DNA from: Arachis hypogaea
Taxonomy: Eukaryota; Streptophyta; Magnoliopsida; Fabales; Fabaceae
Reading direction: 5' to 3'
DNA length: 64,000 nucleotides
Assembly: GCF_003086295.3 (NCBI RefSeq)
Contig: NC_092042.1
Coordinates: 37,495,419 to 37,559,418, forward strand
Below, piece after piece: positions 1 through 11,097 of this stretch. The position numbers were made by a program, and so were the translations under genes. Numbering within the stretch: position 1 is the first letter of the stretch; each line of letters begins with the position of its first letter. The notes under the pieces are model-generated. The model made no database searches. It saw only the letters and a program-made list of their open reading frames with translations, and was not told where the DNA came from.

Positions 1-106
1 AAATTGATGATGCATAATCTCATGAGGTTAACGAAGCCATCATAAGCCCACGTTAATTGCCACGTTAACTAGGTTAACGTGGTAGTTAACGTGGAGATAA
101 AGAGAG
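1..106 (+). repeat. L1-family LTR remnant, first part
   Basis: Plus-strand L1 LTR sequence with CACGTTAAC palindromes. It matches the same section of the solo LTR near 15310-15590. It continues at 8341 once element D is removed and is cut off by the window start. Confidence 0.8.
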
Positions 107-2647
107 TGATCGGGGTAAAACTTGTCTCTCAACAAATTCCCATTTGGCAAGTGTACCGAATTTGTCGTCAAGTAAAAACTCACAATAGAATGAGGTCAAA
201 TCCCACAGGGATTGATTGATCAAGCAACTTTAATTAGAGGAATGATCTAGTTGAGCGAATCCATGAATAGAGTTGATAATTGCAGAAATTAAAATGGCAG
301 GAAAGTAAATGACTGAAAGTAAATAGCAGAATTGTAAATGGGAATGGGGGAATTGCTCATAAAAGTAAATTGCAGAAATTAAAGAGAATGGGTAAGATCA
401 GAAATGGGGAGTTCATTGGGCTTAGGAGATGTTGCATTCTCCGGATCAATTTCATTTTCATCTCTTCCTCAATCAATGCACTTATTGATCTCCTTGGCAA
501 TCTTAAGTGATTGAATCACAATTTCTTGCAATTCAATCTCTCAAATCTTGATCAATAGCCAATTCCTTGGTCAATTGCTCATGAGAAGAGATGAAGTGTG
601 GTCACTGATTATACCACATGCACTTCCCAAATCAAATGCTTAGAGGGTTATAGCCACGTACCCATCCACACTCAATTTGGTCCAGCATGAGAAAGCATTT
701 CTAGCTAATCTCTTCATTCCTCTTTCAAGGATCCGAAGAGATCCATGTTTGAATAGCTTCTTTTCCAAGATCATTATCCAATTGGATGAAGATCGAAGGC
801 TTTCAAGTAAAATCAAAAGGAAAGATAGAAGAAGAATAAGAAAATTAGTATTGATCCATCAAATTACAACAGAGCTCCCTAACCCAATGAAAGGGGTTTA
901 GTTGTTCATAGCTCTAGAAAATGAAAACAAAGATAGTGTGTGAAGGGGGGGAAGTCCGAAGACCCCTCGTCAATCCCCCATTCCAGAATCAGTCCCCTTT
1001 CAAAGTAAAAACTAAGGCCTTTATATAGGCTCTCCTAAATTTCAAAGCAAATTACAATTAAATGAAATTCCTATTCTAGATGCTTCTTGTGGTCTTGATT
1101 GGTTGACAATTGTGGGCTTGCTTGCTTGAGCTTTGAAGTGGACTTTGAGAGAGAAGTGGGTCAAGTTGAGGTCCAGGTGCCAAAGTTAGTGCTAAAGTTA
1201 GCCACACTAACGCTACAAGTGTGGCGTTAGTGCTAAAGTTATTGTGGCTAACGTTGCACTTGCTGCCCAGTTGGTGTTTTTAGGGCTTAAAAGATGCCTC
1301 GTATTTGTGCTCCAATTTCATGCCCACTATAGAGTATTATATATCGTTGGAAAGCTCTGAATGTCAGCTTTCTAACGCAACTAGAATCACCTCAATTGGA
1401 CTTCTGTAGCTCAAGTTATGCTCCTTTGAACTGGACATGGTCGCTGGCATGGTTGCCAACGTTAATGAAAATGTTGAGTCTCAATAACGCTAGCGATTTC
1501 CCATTTTTGAAGCTCAAACTTAGTGTCCACCCCATACTATTATATATTGTTGGAAAGCCCTAGATGTCTATTTTCCAATGCTTTTAAAAGCGCATCATTT
1601 GGAGCTCTACAACTCGAGTTATACGTCTTGGAATGTGAAGAGGTCAGTTAGCCTTAATACAGGTTGATACCATGTTCATCATTGCACATTCGGGGCAGGT
1701 TTTCTCCCTCAACTTTAGTGTCAACCATGTAGTGCCATATATGCTTGGAAAGCTCTGGAATGCTACTTTCCAATGCCACTGGAATCACCTCATTTGGAGC
1801 TTTGTGGCTCAAGTTATGCATGTTTGAAGAAGACATGGTCAGGCTGCCAGGTGGGACTTTTGCCCACGTTAACTTCCACGTTAACTAAGTTAACGTGGGA
1901 GTTAACGTGGCTCATTGTGGCTTGTGTGGCTCCTTCCAATGTTAGTGATAATGTTGAGTGTCACTAACCTTGGCCATCACCTTCTTTCATCCACGTTAGC
2001 TTCCACGTTAACTAAGTTAACGTGGAAGTAACGTGGCTTCCTTGGGGGTTGTGTGGTTGCTTTCAACGTTAGTGACAATGTTGGGTGTCACTAACATTGT
2101 CGACCACCCCTGACTCTTACGTTAGCTCCCACGTTAACCAAGTTAACGTGGGAGTTAACGTTGCATTTTGCACTTAGGCCAACGTTAGTGACAATGTTGA
2201 ATGTCACTAACGTTGGCTTCCTTCCCCCCTTTTAACGTTTGAGGCCACGTTAACTAAGTTAACGTGGACTCTAACGTGGCCACTTATGAGCTTGGTCCAA
2301 CGTTAGTGATAATGTTAAGTGTCACTAACATTGGCTCCATTTCCTTTCTTCAAAGTTAATGCCACTAACGTTCCAACTTTCCTTCCTTCCACGTTAGTGC
2401 TCACGTTAGTGTAACTAACGTAGCCACTAACGTGGCTCTTCTCTGCTTCTTTTTGCCTGAAATCAAACAAACAGAGTGCATCAAAGTCTTGCTCTTAATC
2501 ATGGGATCATGAATCATCCAATTTATCATATAATTCATGCAAAATCCTCATGAAATCATGTAAAGTGCACAATGTATACTTGAATCAAGAAGTAAGTGAA
2601 ATTCTATCCAAAACTAGCTTATTTCCTAAGAAAATGCCTTGGCATCA
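107..2647 (-). repeat. Element D 3' LTR
   Basis: Pairs with 5749-8340 over its whole length. It lacks about 60 bp close to its 5' end (plus-strand about 2633) that the partner keeps at about 8275-8333. Palindromes built on CACGTTAAC and AACGTTAGTG fill roughly 1865-2440. Confidence 0.92.
1019..1028 (-). promoter_or_regulatory. Candidate TATA box, D 3' LTR
   Basis: Read on the minus strand this is CTATATAAAG, a good plant TATA match in the promoter part of the LTR. The equivalent site in the 5' LTR is 6661-6670. Confidence 0.5.
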
Positions 2648-4200
2648 CAACACCAAACTTAAAGCTTGCTTGTCCCTAAGCAAGTACTGGAACAAAAGAA
2701 TGATGAATGGAATGCCAAGAGTAATGAGTCATTCTTGTGGAAGTCATGTCCCTGGTTGTATGGTGGTTTCATGCATAGCAACTTAGGTTCATTCCTGGCT
2801 TTTAGACCTTTATCATGTCCTAGAATACTCACTGTGACTGCATACTATGAGACTTTTATTAATTGATCCTTTTGTTGTCGGTTTATTTGTGTTCTTGGGC
2901 TAGGTGTTCTGTAAGGGGGCAACTCTTTAAAATAAACTTTCAGCCAACACTCCCGAACCAGTTGGTTCAAGGTGCTAGGTGTTGAAGCACCCCTACGGAC
3001 TTACTTCCTCAAGTCTCTCCCCCATACATACACACCACAGGCACATGGTTTGTTTCTTTTCTTTTCTTGAGACCTTGGTGTCCAGCACCTCTTTGGGTTA
3101 CTAAATGCTCTGTAGTGAGGGTTACTCTTGATAGTGGACTTTCAGCTGATAATCCCGAGTAGTTAACCTAAGTTACCAAGTGATAAGGCACCCCTAAGAG
3201 CTTATTAATCCAAGTAAATCCCTCACACAGGAACACCACAGACACATGCCTTAAGATTAAAAACCATTGGTGCCTAGCTTTATTGCCTATTTTTTTTCAC
3301 TTTTATTTTTCTTTTCCCCTTTTTCTTATTAGGATCTTGTTATTTAGTTAGTCTCATGGGGTGTGTTTAAAGCATATGATTCAGGACAGATAGTTGTCTT
3401 CCCACCTTGTGGTTGAACCAACTTAGTTAACTTATGATCACACCATAAACTCAGGAACTTACTCCATAGTATGAACTCTACTCTGGTCTTTTATAAAACA
3501 TTCATTCTCTTTTCATTTGATTCCAAAGGAACAAGCATACAAGTAAGCAAAGTAAGGATGCATTAATGACATTCAGACTAGAAAACACAGCCTTAATCAA
3601 TAAAAAGTTTAAAAGACAGATTTGACATGCTTATTCACAAGGAGCAAGCACACATACATACAAAGAAAATAGAAGACAATCATGCAAATTAAAGTGCTGG
3701 AAATAAGTAAGAGGAGAAAGGAACTTTACCACCTTGTATTTTATCTTCATTGTTGTTGCCCTCTTCCTCCTATTCTTTCCCTTCCCACACCAGACATAGA
3801 ATGATTGCTTATACTCAAGCAACAATTAAAACAGTGGTGATGAGGTCCATGATGGATCATGAATGTCTTAGAATGAAGTGTGAGTATGCATGTGTTTCAG
3901 CAAGCAAGGTTAAGGATACAATAAAGACACAAGAGATACAAACAGAGACATTTTGATTGCATTAATAAGTAGTGTTGCCATGGTACTTACATGAAAGTTA
4001 AGTGGCAACACCAAACTTAGTGTGCCACTATCAATTTAGAATGTTGCAAGTACCCAGTGAAGATTGAAAATCAAATTGTTGCATAGCAACACCAAACTTA
4101 GAATGCAATCATATGCCAAATTATTGAAAGTAAGCTAAGCAAAGCAAGGAAATGTTACCTACAGTTGGGTTGCCTCCCAACAAGCGCTCTTTTAATGTCA
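2648..4200 (-). other. Element D 3' untranslated region
   Basis: No coding frame. Next to the 3' LTR (2648-2684) is the hairpin plus AAGTTTGGTGTTG module seen in the L3 elements too. 2885-3060 and 3075-3260 are two diverged tandem copies of a segment of about 180 bp that includes an ACACCACAGRCACATG motif. The AACACCAAACTTAG motif recurs near 4010 and 4087. The strip just after the gag stop (about 4160-4200) holds the conserved GTTGGGAGGCAACCCAAC hairpin. Confidence 0.75.
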
Positions 4201-5514
4201 TTAGCTTGACATGTTGTTCATGAATTTCTTCCTCTTCTTCCAGTTTGTTAAGAGAAATGACCTCAAGAGGAAAGAGGAGCCAGTTAATGCCCCTTGTTTT
4301 GAGTGCCTCTCCCCAGCAAGCATTCTTTTGTTATTAGCTTGTGTAAACTTGCTTGTTGGGGTAGGGGTGGGATGGCTTTTGGTTGACCTTTCCTTCTTCA
4401 TGGATATTGTCCTTCTTTTCTTGGTCACCATCCTCTTTTTAGTGCTCATGTTGATTGCCTTCACCACCTTAATTTCAGTACTTGGCTTTTGTATGATGGT
4501 CGGAGCATCCTCTTCATCAAGAGCTTCTTGAATTGGTGGTTCAATGAACTCACCCTTTATGCAACTCTCTGTTTTATTGGAGTGTGGGCTCCCTTGATTG
4601 ACTTCCTCCCTTTCTTCTACATGATGTTGCATTGAGTCTTTTGGGAGTGAGTTTACATGTTCCTTTATCCCCACTAGTAACCTCTGTGGGTATGGAGCCT
4701 TAGGCTTATATATTCTCACAACCTCCTCTTCTTTCATATGAATCTCACTTGGTATGGGTGCCTCTTTTTCTTGTTCTTCTAATTCCTCCCTTGGGTTTGC
4801 CATGGTACCACTGAGAAAATTGTGGGTAGTGATTTCCTTTGATAGACACCCAACTTGTGCCTCAAGCTTCTTAATAGCAACCCATCGGTTTTGCATAATG
4901 GTTTTTACTTCCTCTTGGAAAGCCCTTGTGTCCTTAGATTCTTCCAAGAGCATTGCCAGTAGGTTCTCTATCCTTGATAGCTTATCCTCTAGTGGAGGGT
5001 GTGCAGTTGGGGTGAAATTTGGAGGTTGAGGGTGGCTACTTTGTGAATGGAATTGGTTGTTTTGTGGTTTTATGTTCTGAGAGTGGTATGACTTTTGTGG
5101 GTAATGATATGGGTCTTGTGGACTGTGAGAAGAGTTTTGTGTGTAATGGCATGAATTGTGTGAGTGGTGAGATGAATTATACGGATGTGGGAAGGAATTT
5201 TGTGTTGAGGCATATCCAAGTGGTGAAGGGTTTTGATGCGAAAAGCTAGGAGGTGAGGTTGAATAATTAAAGGATGATGGCTCTTGATGAATGGGCTGTG
5301 AATAAGTGAAATTTCTTTGGTTTTGATCTTCCCAGGCACAGCTTGAGTAGTGATCAAAGTCATCAGAATATGGACTATTTTATGACCCTGGGAAGCACCC
5401 CATTTCATGTTCTTGATACTCCCATCCACCATGAGCATAGCAAAGTGAATCATTCTGTGGTAGTAGAGAGTTTCCCCTGAAATTTGATTGACCAAAGGAT
5501 GATCTATACTCCAT
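4201..5514 (-). pseudogene. gag: Element D gag-like ORF with one nonsense codon
   Basis: Read from ATG at 5514-5512 the frame runs 437 codons to TAA at 4201, broken once by TAA at 5380-5382 (codon 45). I chose this start because the same frame is continuous on both sides of the stop and the ATG lies about 230 bp after the primer-binding site. The middle is rich in Ser, Gln, His, Pro and Tyr. It then carries KLEAQVGCLSKEI and a YKPKAPYPQRL segment. Both match the linker between gag and protease of the Gypsy elements at 28377-33347 and 37526-39865. No capsid core, CCHC zinc knuckle or protease follows, so it looks like a gag C-terminal remnant kept in a non-autonomous element. The overlapping frame at 5070-5552 is a shadow. 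Confidence 0.72.
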
Positions 5515-5724
5515 TTTTCTACAAAATATTCTGTATCAACAACGATCACCAAGATAAAGGAGATTTGGAATTCCCCTTGTCACAGATGAGGAAATTCCCA
5601 GTGAGGCAATATCACAAACAGTTGGTTAGCAAAAGAAAATAAAGAAACAAAAGAAAGACAAAAATAAAAGAAAAGTGTCTAATCTAGTAAATCAATCAAC
5701 CGGTAGTTTGTTAATCACAGTTAA

Positions 5725-5742
5725 TCCCCGGCAACGGTGCCA
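5725..5742 (-). promoter_or_regulatory. Element D primer-binding site (tRNA-Asp)
   Basis: The minus strand reads TGGCACCGTTGCCGGGGA, one mismatch from the complement of the plant tRNA-Asp 3' end. It lies 6 bp from the 5' LTR, the normal place for starting reverse transcription. Confidence 0.88.
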
Positions 5743-5748
5743 TAAACT

Positions 5749-8340
5749 TGATCGGGGTAAAACTTGTCTCTCAACAAATTCCCATTCGGCAAGTGTACCG
5801 AATTTATCGTCAAGTAAAAACTCACAATAGAGTGAGGTTGAATCCCACATGGATTGATTGATCAAGCAACTTTAATTAGAGGAATGATCTAGTTGAGCGA
5901 ATCCATGAATAGAGTTGATAATTACAAAAATTAAAATGGCAGGAAAGTAAATGACTGAAAGTAAATAGCAGAATTGTAAATGGGAATGGGGGAATTGCTC
6001 ATAAAAGTAAATTGCAGAAATTAAAGAGAATGGGTAAGATCAGAAATGGGGAGTTCATTGGGCTTAGGAGATGTTGCATTCTCCAAATCAATTTCATTTT
6101 CATCTCTTCCTCAATCAATGCACTTATTGATCTCCTTGGCAATCTTAAGTGATTGAATCACAATTTCTTGCAATTCAATCTCTCAAATCTTGATCAATAG
6201 CCAATTCCTTGGTCAATTGCTCATGAGAAGAGATGAAGTGTGGTCACTAATTATACCACATGCACTTCCCAAATCAAATGCTTAGAGGGTTATAGCCACA
6301 TACCCATCCACACTCAATTTGGTCCAGCATGAGAAAGCATTTCTAGCTAATCTCTTCATTCCTCTTTCAAGGATCTGAAGAGATCCATGTTTGAATAGCT
6401 TCTTTTCCAAGATCACTATCCAATTGGATAAAGATCGAAGGCTTTCAAGTAAAATCAAAAGGAAAGATAGAAGAAGAATAAGAAAATTAGTATTGATCCA
6501 TCAAATTACAACAGAGCTCACTAACCCAATGAAAGGGGTTTAGTTGTTCATAGCTCTAGAAAATGAAAACAAAGATAGTGTGTGAAGGGGGGGAAGTCCG
6601 AAGACCCCTCGTCAATCCCCCATTCTAGAATCAGTCCCCTTTCAAAGTAAAAACTAAGGCCTTTATATAGGCTCTCCTAAATTTCAAAGCAAATTACAAT
6701 TAAATGAAATTCCTGTTCTAGATGCTTCTTGTGGTCTTGATTGGTTGACAATTGTGGGCTTGCTTGCTTGAGCTTTGAAGTGGAATTTGAGAGAGAAGTG
6801 GGTCAAGTTGAGGTCCAGGTGCCAAAGTTAGTGCTAAAGTTAGCCACACTAATGCTACAAGTGTGGCGTTAGTGCTAAATTTATTGTGGCTAACGTTGCA
6901 CTTGCTGCCCAGTTGGTGTTTTTGGGGCTTAAAAGATGCCTCGTATTTGTGCTCCAATTTCATGCCCACTATAAAGTATTATATATCGTTGGAAAGCTCT
7001 GAATGTCAGCTTTCTAACGCAACTGAAATAACCTCAATTGGACCTCTGTAGCTCAAGTTATGCTCCTTTGAAGTGGACATGGTCGCTATCATGGTCGCCA
7101 ACGTTAATGAAAATGTTGAGTCTCAATAACGCTAGCGATTTCCCGTTTTTGAAGCTCAAACTTAGTGTCCATCCCATACTATTATATATTTTTGGAAAGC
7201 CCTGGATGTCTATTTTCCAATGCTTTTAAAAGCGCATCATTTGGAGCTCTACAACTCGAGTTATACTTCTTGGAAGGTGAAGAGGTCAGTTGGCCTTAAT
7301 ACAGGTTGATACCATGTTCATCATTGCACTTTCGGGGCAGGTTTTCTCCCTCAACTTTAGTGTCAACCATGTAGTGCCATATATGCTTGGAAAGCTCTGG
7401 AATCCTACTTTCCAATGCCACTAGAATCACCTCATTTAGAGCTTTGTGGCTCAAGTTATGCATGTTTGAAGAAGGCATGGTCAGGCTGCCAGGTGGGACT
7501 TTTGCCCACGTTAACTTCCACGTTAACTAAGTTAACGTGGGAGTTAACGTGGCTCACTGTGGCTTGTGTGGCTCCTTCCAACATTAGTGACAATGTTGAG
7601 TGTCACTAACGTTGGCCATCACCTTCTTTCATCCACGTTAGCTTCCACGTTAACTAAGTTAACGTGGAAGTTAAGGCTTCCTTGGGGGTTGTGTGGTTGC
7701 TTTCAACGTTAGTGACAATGTTGGGTGTCACTAACGTTGTCGACCACCCTTGCCTCTTACGTTAGCTCCCACGTTAACCAAGTTAACGTGGGAGTTAACG
7801 TTGCATTTTGCACTTAGGCCAATGTTAGTGACAATGTTGAATGTCACTAACGTTGGCTTCCTTCCCCCTTTTAACGTTAGAGGCCACGTTAACTAAGTTA
7901 ACGTGGACTCTAACGTGGCCACTTCTAAGCTTGGTCCAACGTTAGTGATAATGTTAAGTGTCACTAACGTTGGCTCCATTTCCTTTCTTCAAAGTTAATG
8001 CCACTAACGTTCCAACTTTCCTTCCTTCCACGTTAGTGCCCACGTTAGTGTAACTAACGTAGCCACTAACGTGGCTCTTCTCTGCTTCTTTTTGCCTGAA
8101 ATCAAACAAACAGAGTGCATCAAAGTCTTGCTCTTAATCATGGGATCATGCATCATCCAATTTATCATATAATTCATGCAAAATCCTCATGAAATCATGT
8201 AAAGTGCACAATGTATACTTGAATCAAGAAGTAAGTGAAATTCTACCCAAAGTTAGCTTATTTCCTAAGAAAATGCATGAAACTACCTTAAAAACAGTGA
8301 AGAAAAGGTCAGTGAAACTGGCCAAAATGCCCTGGCATCA
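5749..8340 (-). repeat. Element D 5' LTR
   Basis: A 2592-bp LTR, the fuller copy of the pair. It contains the TATA candidate at 6661-6670 and the palindrome array at about 7505-8075. Its end abuts the target-site duplication gagag. Confidence 0.92.
6661..6670 (-). promoter_or_regulatory. Candidate TATA box, D 5' LTR
   Basis: Minus-strand CTATATAAAG. As part of the 5' LTR it would drive transcription of element D. Confidence 0.5.
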
Positions 8341-9434
8341 GAGAGCTCCAGCGTTAGTGGTAAACGTGAACACCACTAACACTCTAAGAATTGGCAATGA
8401 GCCACATTAAGAGTCACGTTAACATAGTTAACGTGAACTCTAACGTGGAAGGGAGGAACAATGCCAACGTTAGTGACACTCTCCTTTGTCACTAACATTG
8501 GATCAAGCTAACATTTTCCATGTTAGTGGTCACGTTAAGACCACTTACGTTAAAGTTAACGTGGAGCTAAGATTGATGAGCCAACGTTAGTGACACTCAC
8601 CTTTGTCACTAACGTTGGAAATGGCATTCACTACCACATTAGTGGCCACGTTAGTGGACATGAACTCTAACGTGGAGAGTAGGGGCATTTGGAGCGTTAG
8701 TGAAAAAGGTGATTGCCCACGTTAGTTAAACTAACGTGAACTCTAACGTAGGGAAAGAGGGGCATAAGGCAACGTCCCAATAACGCTTGCGATGGTTCAT
8801 AAGGCAACGTTAGTAGTCAAGTTAGTGCCACTAACGTTGAAGTTAACGTGGACTATATGGGGTTGGAACGTTAGTGAAAAAGGTTATTGCTACTAATGTT
8901 CTCGAACCCACAATTTCACTTAATGTTAACTTCATTAACGCCCATGCCTAACTCACACTTCTACAAGCTGAGCCCACTAAAGATTGTAACTGCTTCAACT
9001 CAAGATCTCAGGCCCACATCCAAGACTTGAAGAACTTACTAGAAGATCAAGAAGAGTAGTATATATAGGAGTAATTTTGAACTATATGGAAGCTTGGCAC
9101 TTTAGAGAACTACCCTCTGTATATTTAGTTTTCTGCATTTTGAAGCATGTATTCTTTTCTACCCTTTTCCATTTCTAGAGCTATGAATAACTAAAGACCT
9201 TTCATTGGGTTAGGGAGCTCTGTTGTAATTTGATGGATCAATTATAGTTTTCATTCTTCTTCTTCTTTCTTCTCTTTTGATTTACTAGAAAGCTTTTGAT
9301 CTTAATTCAATTGGTTAGTTGTCTTGGAAAAGAAACTCTCCATAATTGGGTCTCCTCTGAGCCTTGGAAAAGGGATGAGGAGTTCATACTAGAAATGCTT
9401 TCTCATGTTGGACCAAATTGGGGTCTGGGCGGAT
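8341..9434 (+). repeat. L1-family LTR remnant, middle part
   Basis: Continues the LTR from 106 after element D. The palindromes (8345-8950) and the downstream promoter-like stretch match the solo LTR at 15600-16830. 8341-8345 is the D target-site duplication and 9430-9434 (cggat) is the left duplication of element E. The frame at 9296-9553 crosses an insertion boundary and is not a gene. Confidence 0.88.
9060..9069 (+). promoter_or_regulatory. Candidate TATA box of the L1 LTR
   Basis: TATATATAGG in a context shared with 16456-16465 in the solo L1 LTR and 62552-62560 in element H. This conserved position makes it a plausible core promoter of the family. Confidence 0.5.
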
Positions 9435-10938
9435 TGATAAACCCCATTTTGACGGTTTATCTTGTATTGATTTTAAGAGATTTTATCACCTTTTACCCAC
9501 ATTTATTCAATGAAATAGCATGGTTTTATAACTTCTCCTTTAATTGTGCTTAAGAGTGAAAACATGCTTTTTAGGACTTAAAATAGCTAAATCTAATTCT
9601 CCTTGATTCCATTAGATGCCTTGATATGTTTGCTAACTGATTTCAGATTTAGGAGGCAAGGATTGGACCAAGGGAATGAAGGAAAAGCATGTAGAAATGG
9701 AGAACTCATGAAGAAATGAAGGAATCGCAAAAGCATGTCCAAATGATGCGGTTCCAGTTGGGTTGGAAAGCTAACATCCGGGACTTCGAAATGATATAAG
9801 ATTTGCTATGGTTGAACCGCGCATGGTGACGTGTACGCGCATAGTACGCACATGCGCCGTTGCTGCCACCTGGTTCACTTAAAGCAAAACGTGGCCAATG
9901 AATTCTAAAGCCTTGTGGGCCCAATCCAACTCATTTCTGATGCTATTTAAGCCAAGGATTAAAGAGGAATCATTTTACTTTTTGACCACTAGTCATATTT
10001 TAGTTTTAGAAGTAGTTTCTAGAGAGAGAAGCTCTCTCTTCTCTCTAGAATTAGGATTAGGATTAGGTTTAGTTCTTAGATCTAGATTTTAATCTTTGCT
10101 TTCTTCTACTTCTACCTTTCAATTCCTTGTAGTTACATTCATCTTCTTCTATTCTTTTGTTATAATTTCCTTTATGTTGTTCTTATATTTTGTTGTAGAT
10201 CTAGTATTGTTCCTTCTACATTCTTCTAATTCAATAAGAGGTAATTCATAATAAATGTGTCTTCTTTGCTCTTCCATTGTTGATCTCTTGTTTTTGTAGT
10301 TATAGATTCCTTTAATTCTTGCATTTAATAATGTTTACTTCTATTGCACTTTATGTGTTTGTTGAAATGTCTCTTTTAGTTTTAGTGTAGGTTTTGTTCC
10401 TCTTGGCCTAGGTAGAGTAATTAGTGACTCTTGAGTTATTTAATTCCTTTGTTGATTTATAATTAGAAGTTGCTAATTGATTTGAATGCCTCTAAAGCTA
10501 GTCTTTTCTTTAGGAGTTGATTAGGACTTGAGGAATCAAATTGATTCATCCACTTGACTTTCCTCCATGGTTAGAGGTTAACTAAGTGGGAGCAATACAC
10601 AATTCTCATCACAATTGAGAAGGATAACTAGGATAGGACTTCTAGTTCTCATATCTTGCCAAGAGTTTTATTAGTTGTTAGTTTATTTTCTTTGCCATTT
10701 ATATTTCTTGTCTAAAATCTCAAAAATCCCAAAACAACTCAAAACCAATAACAAGACACTTTATTGTAATTCCTAGGGAGAACGACCCGAGGTTTAAATA
10801 CTTCGGTTTATAGATTTTAGGGGTTTGTACTTGTGACAAACAAATTTTTGCATGAGAGGATTATTGTTGGTTTAGAAACTATACTTTACAACGAGATTTC
10901 CTTAGTGAAATTCTAAACCGTCAAAAATCCGTTCATCA
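9435..10938 (+). repeat. Element E 5' LTR
   Basis: A 1504-bp LTR, TGATAAACCCC to GTTCATCA. A CpG-rich patch with short palindromes (9818-9870, including GTACGCGCATAGTACGC) lies in the upstream part. A TATA-like CTATTTAAG is at 9943-9951, followed by a pyrimidine-rich leader. Confidence 0.93.
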
Positions 10939-10941
10939 AAA

Positions 10942-10959
10942 TGGCGCCGTTGCCGGGGA
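10942..10959 (+). promoter_or_regulatory. Element E primer-binding site (tRNA-Asp)
   Basis: TGGCGCCGTTGCCGGGGA, an exact match to the complement of the plant tRNA-Asp 3' end, 3 bp after the 5' LTR. Confidence 0.93.
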
Positions 10960-11097
10960 ATTGCAATGGTGTTATGTTATTGGTTATTGTATATATGTGA
11001 ATATTGTGAATAGCTTGAATTTTTTTGGATTACTTCCTAGTTAGGACTTTGTTTCATTATTTCTTAGTAGTTTTTGTTTTTATTTTCTCTTTTCACC

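Larger units (their letters stand above)
107..8340 (-). mobile_element. Element D: complete non-autonomous L1 LTR retrotransposon
   Basis: A minus-strand element bounded by TG...CA ends and a 5-bp target-site duplication gagag (102-106 and 8341-8345). It has two long LTRs (107-2647 and 5749-8340), a tRNA-Asp type primer-binding site beside the 5' LTR, one gag-like frame (4201-5514) and no protease, reverse transcriptase, RNase H or integrase. The internal part (about 3.1 kb) is hardly longer than one LTR. It must have moved with enzymes from another element; the L1 element starting at 61315 is a candidate helper by LTR similarity. It sits inside an older L1 LTR. Confidence 0.93.

Noticed and set aside
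5070..5552. A 160-codon frame on the minus strand of element D
   Set aside because: It is a shadow of the gag-like frame read from 5514. It gives a His/Thr-rich nonsense sequence, while the other frame carries conserved gag linker motifs.
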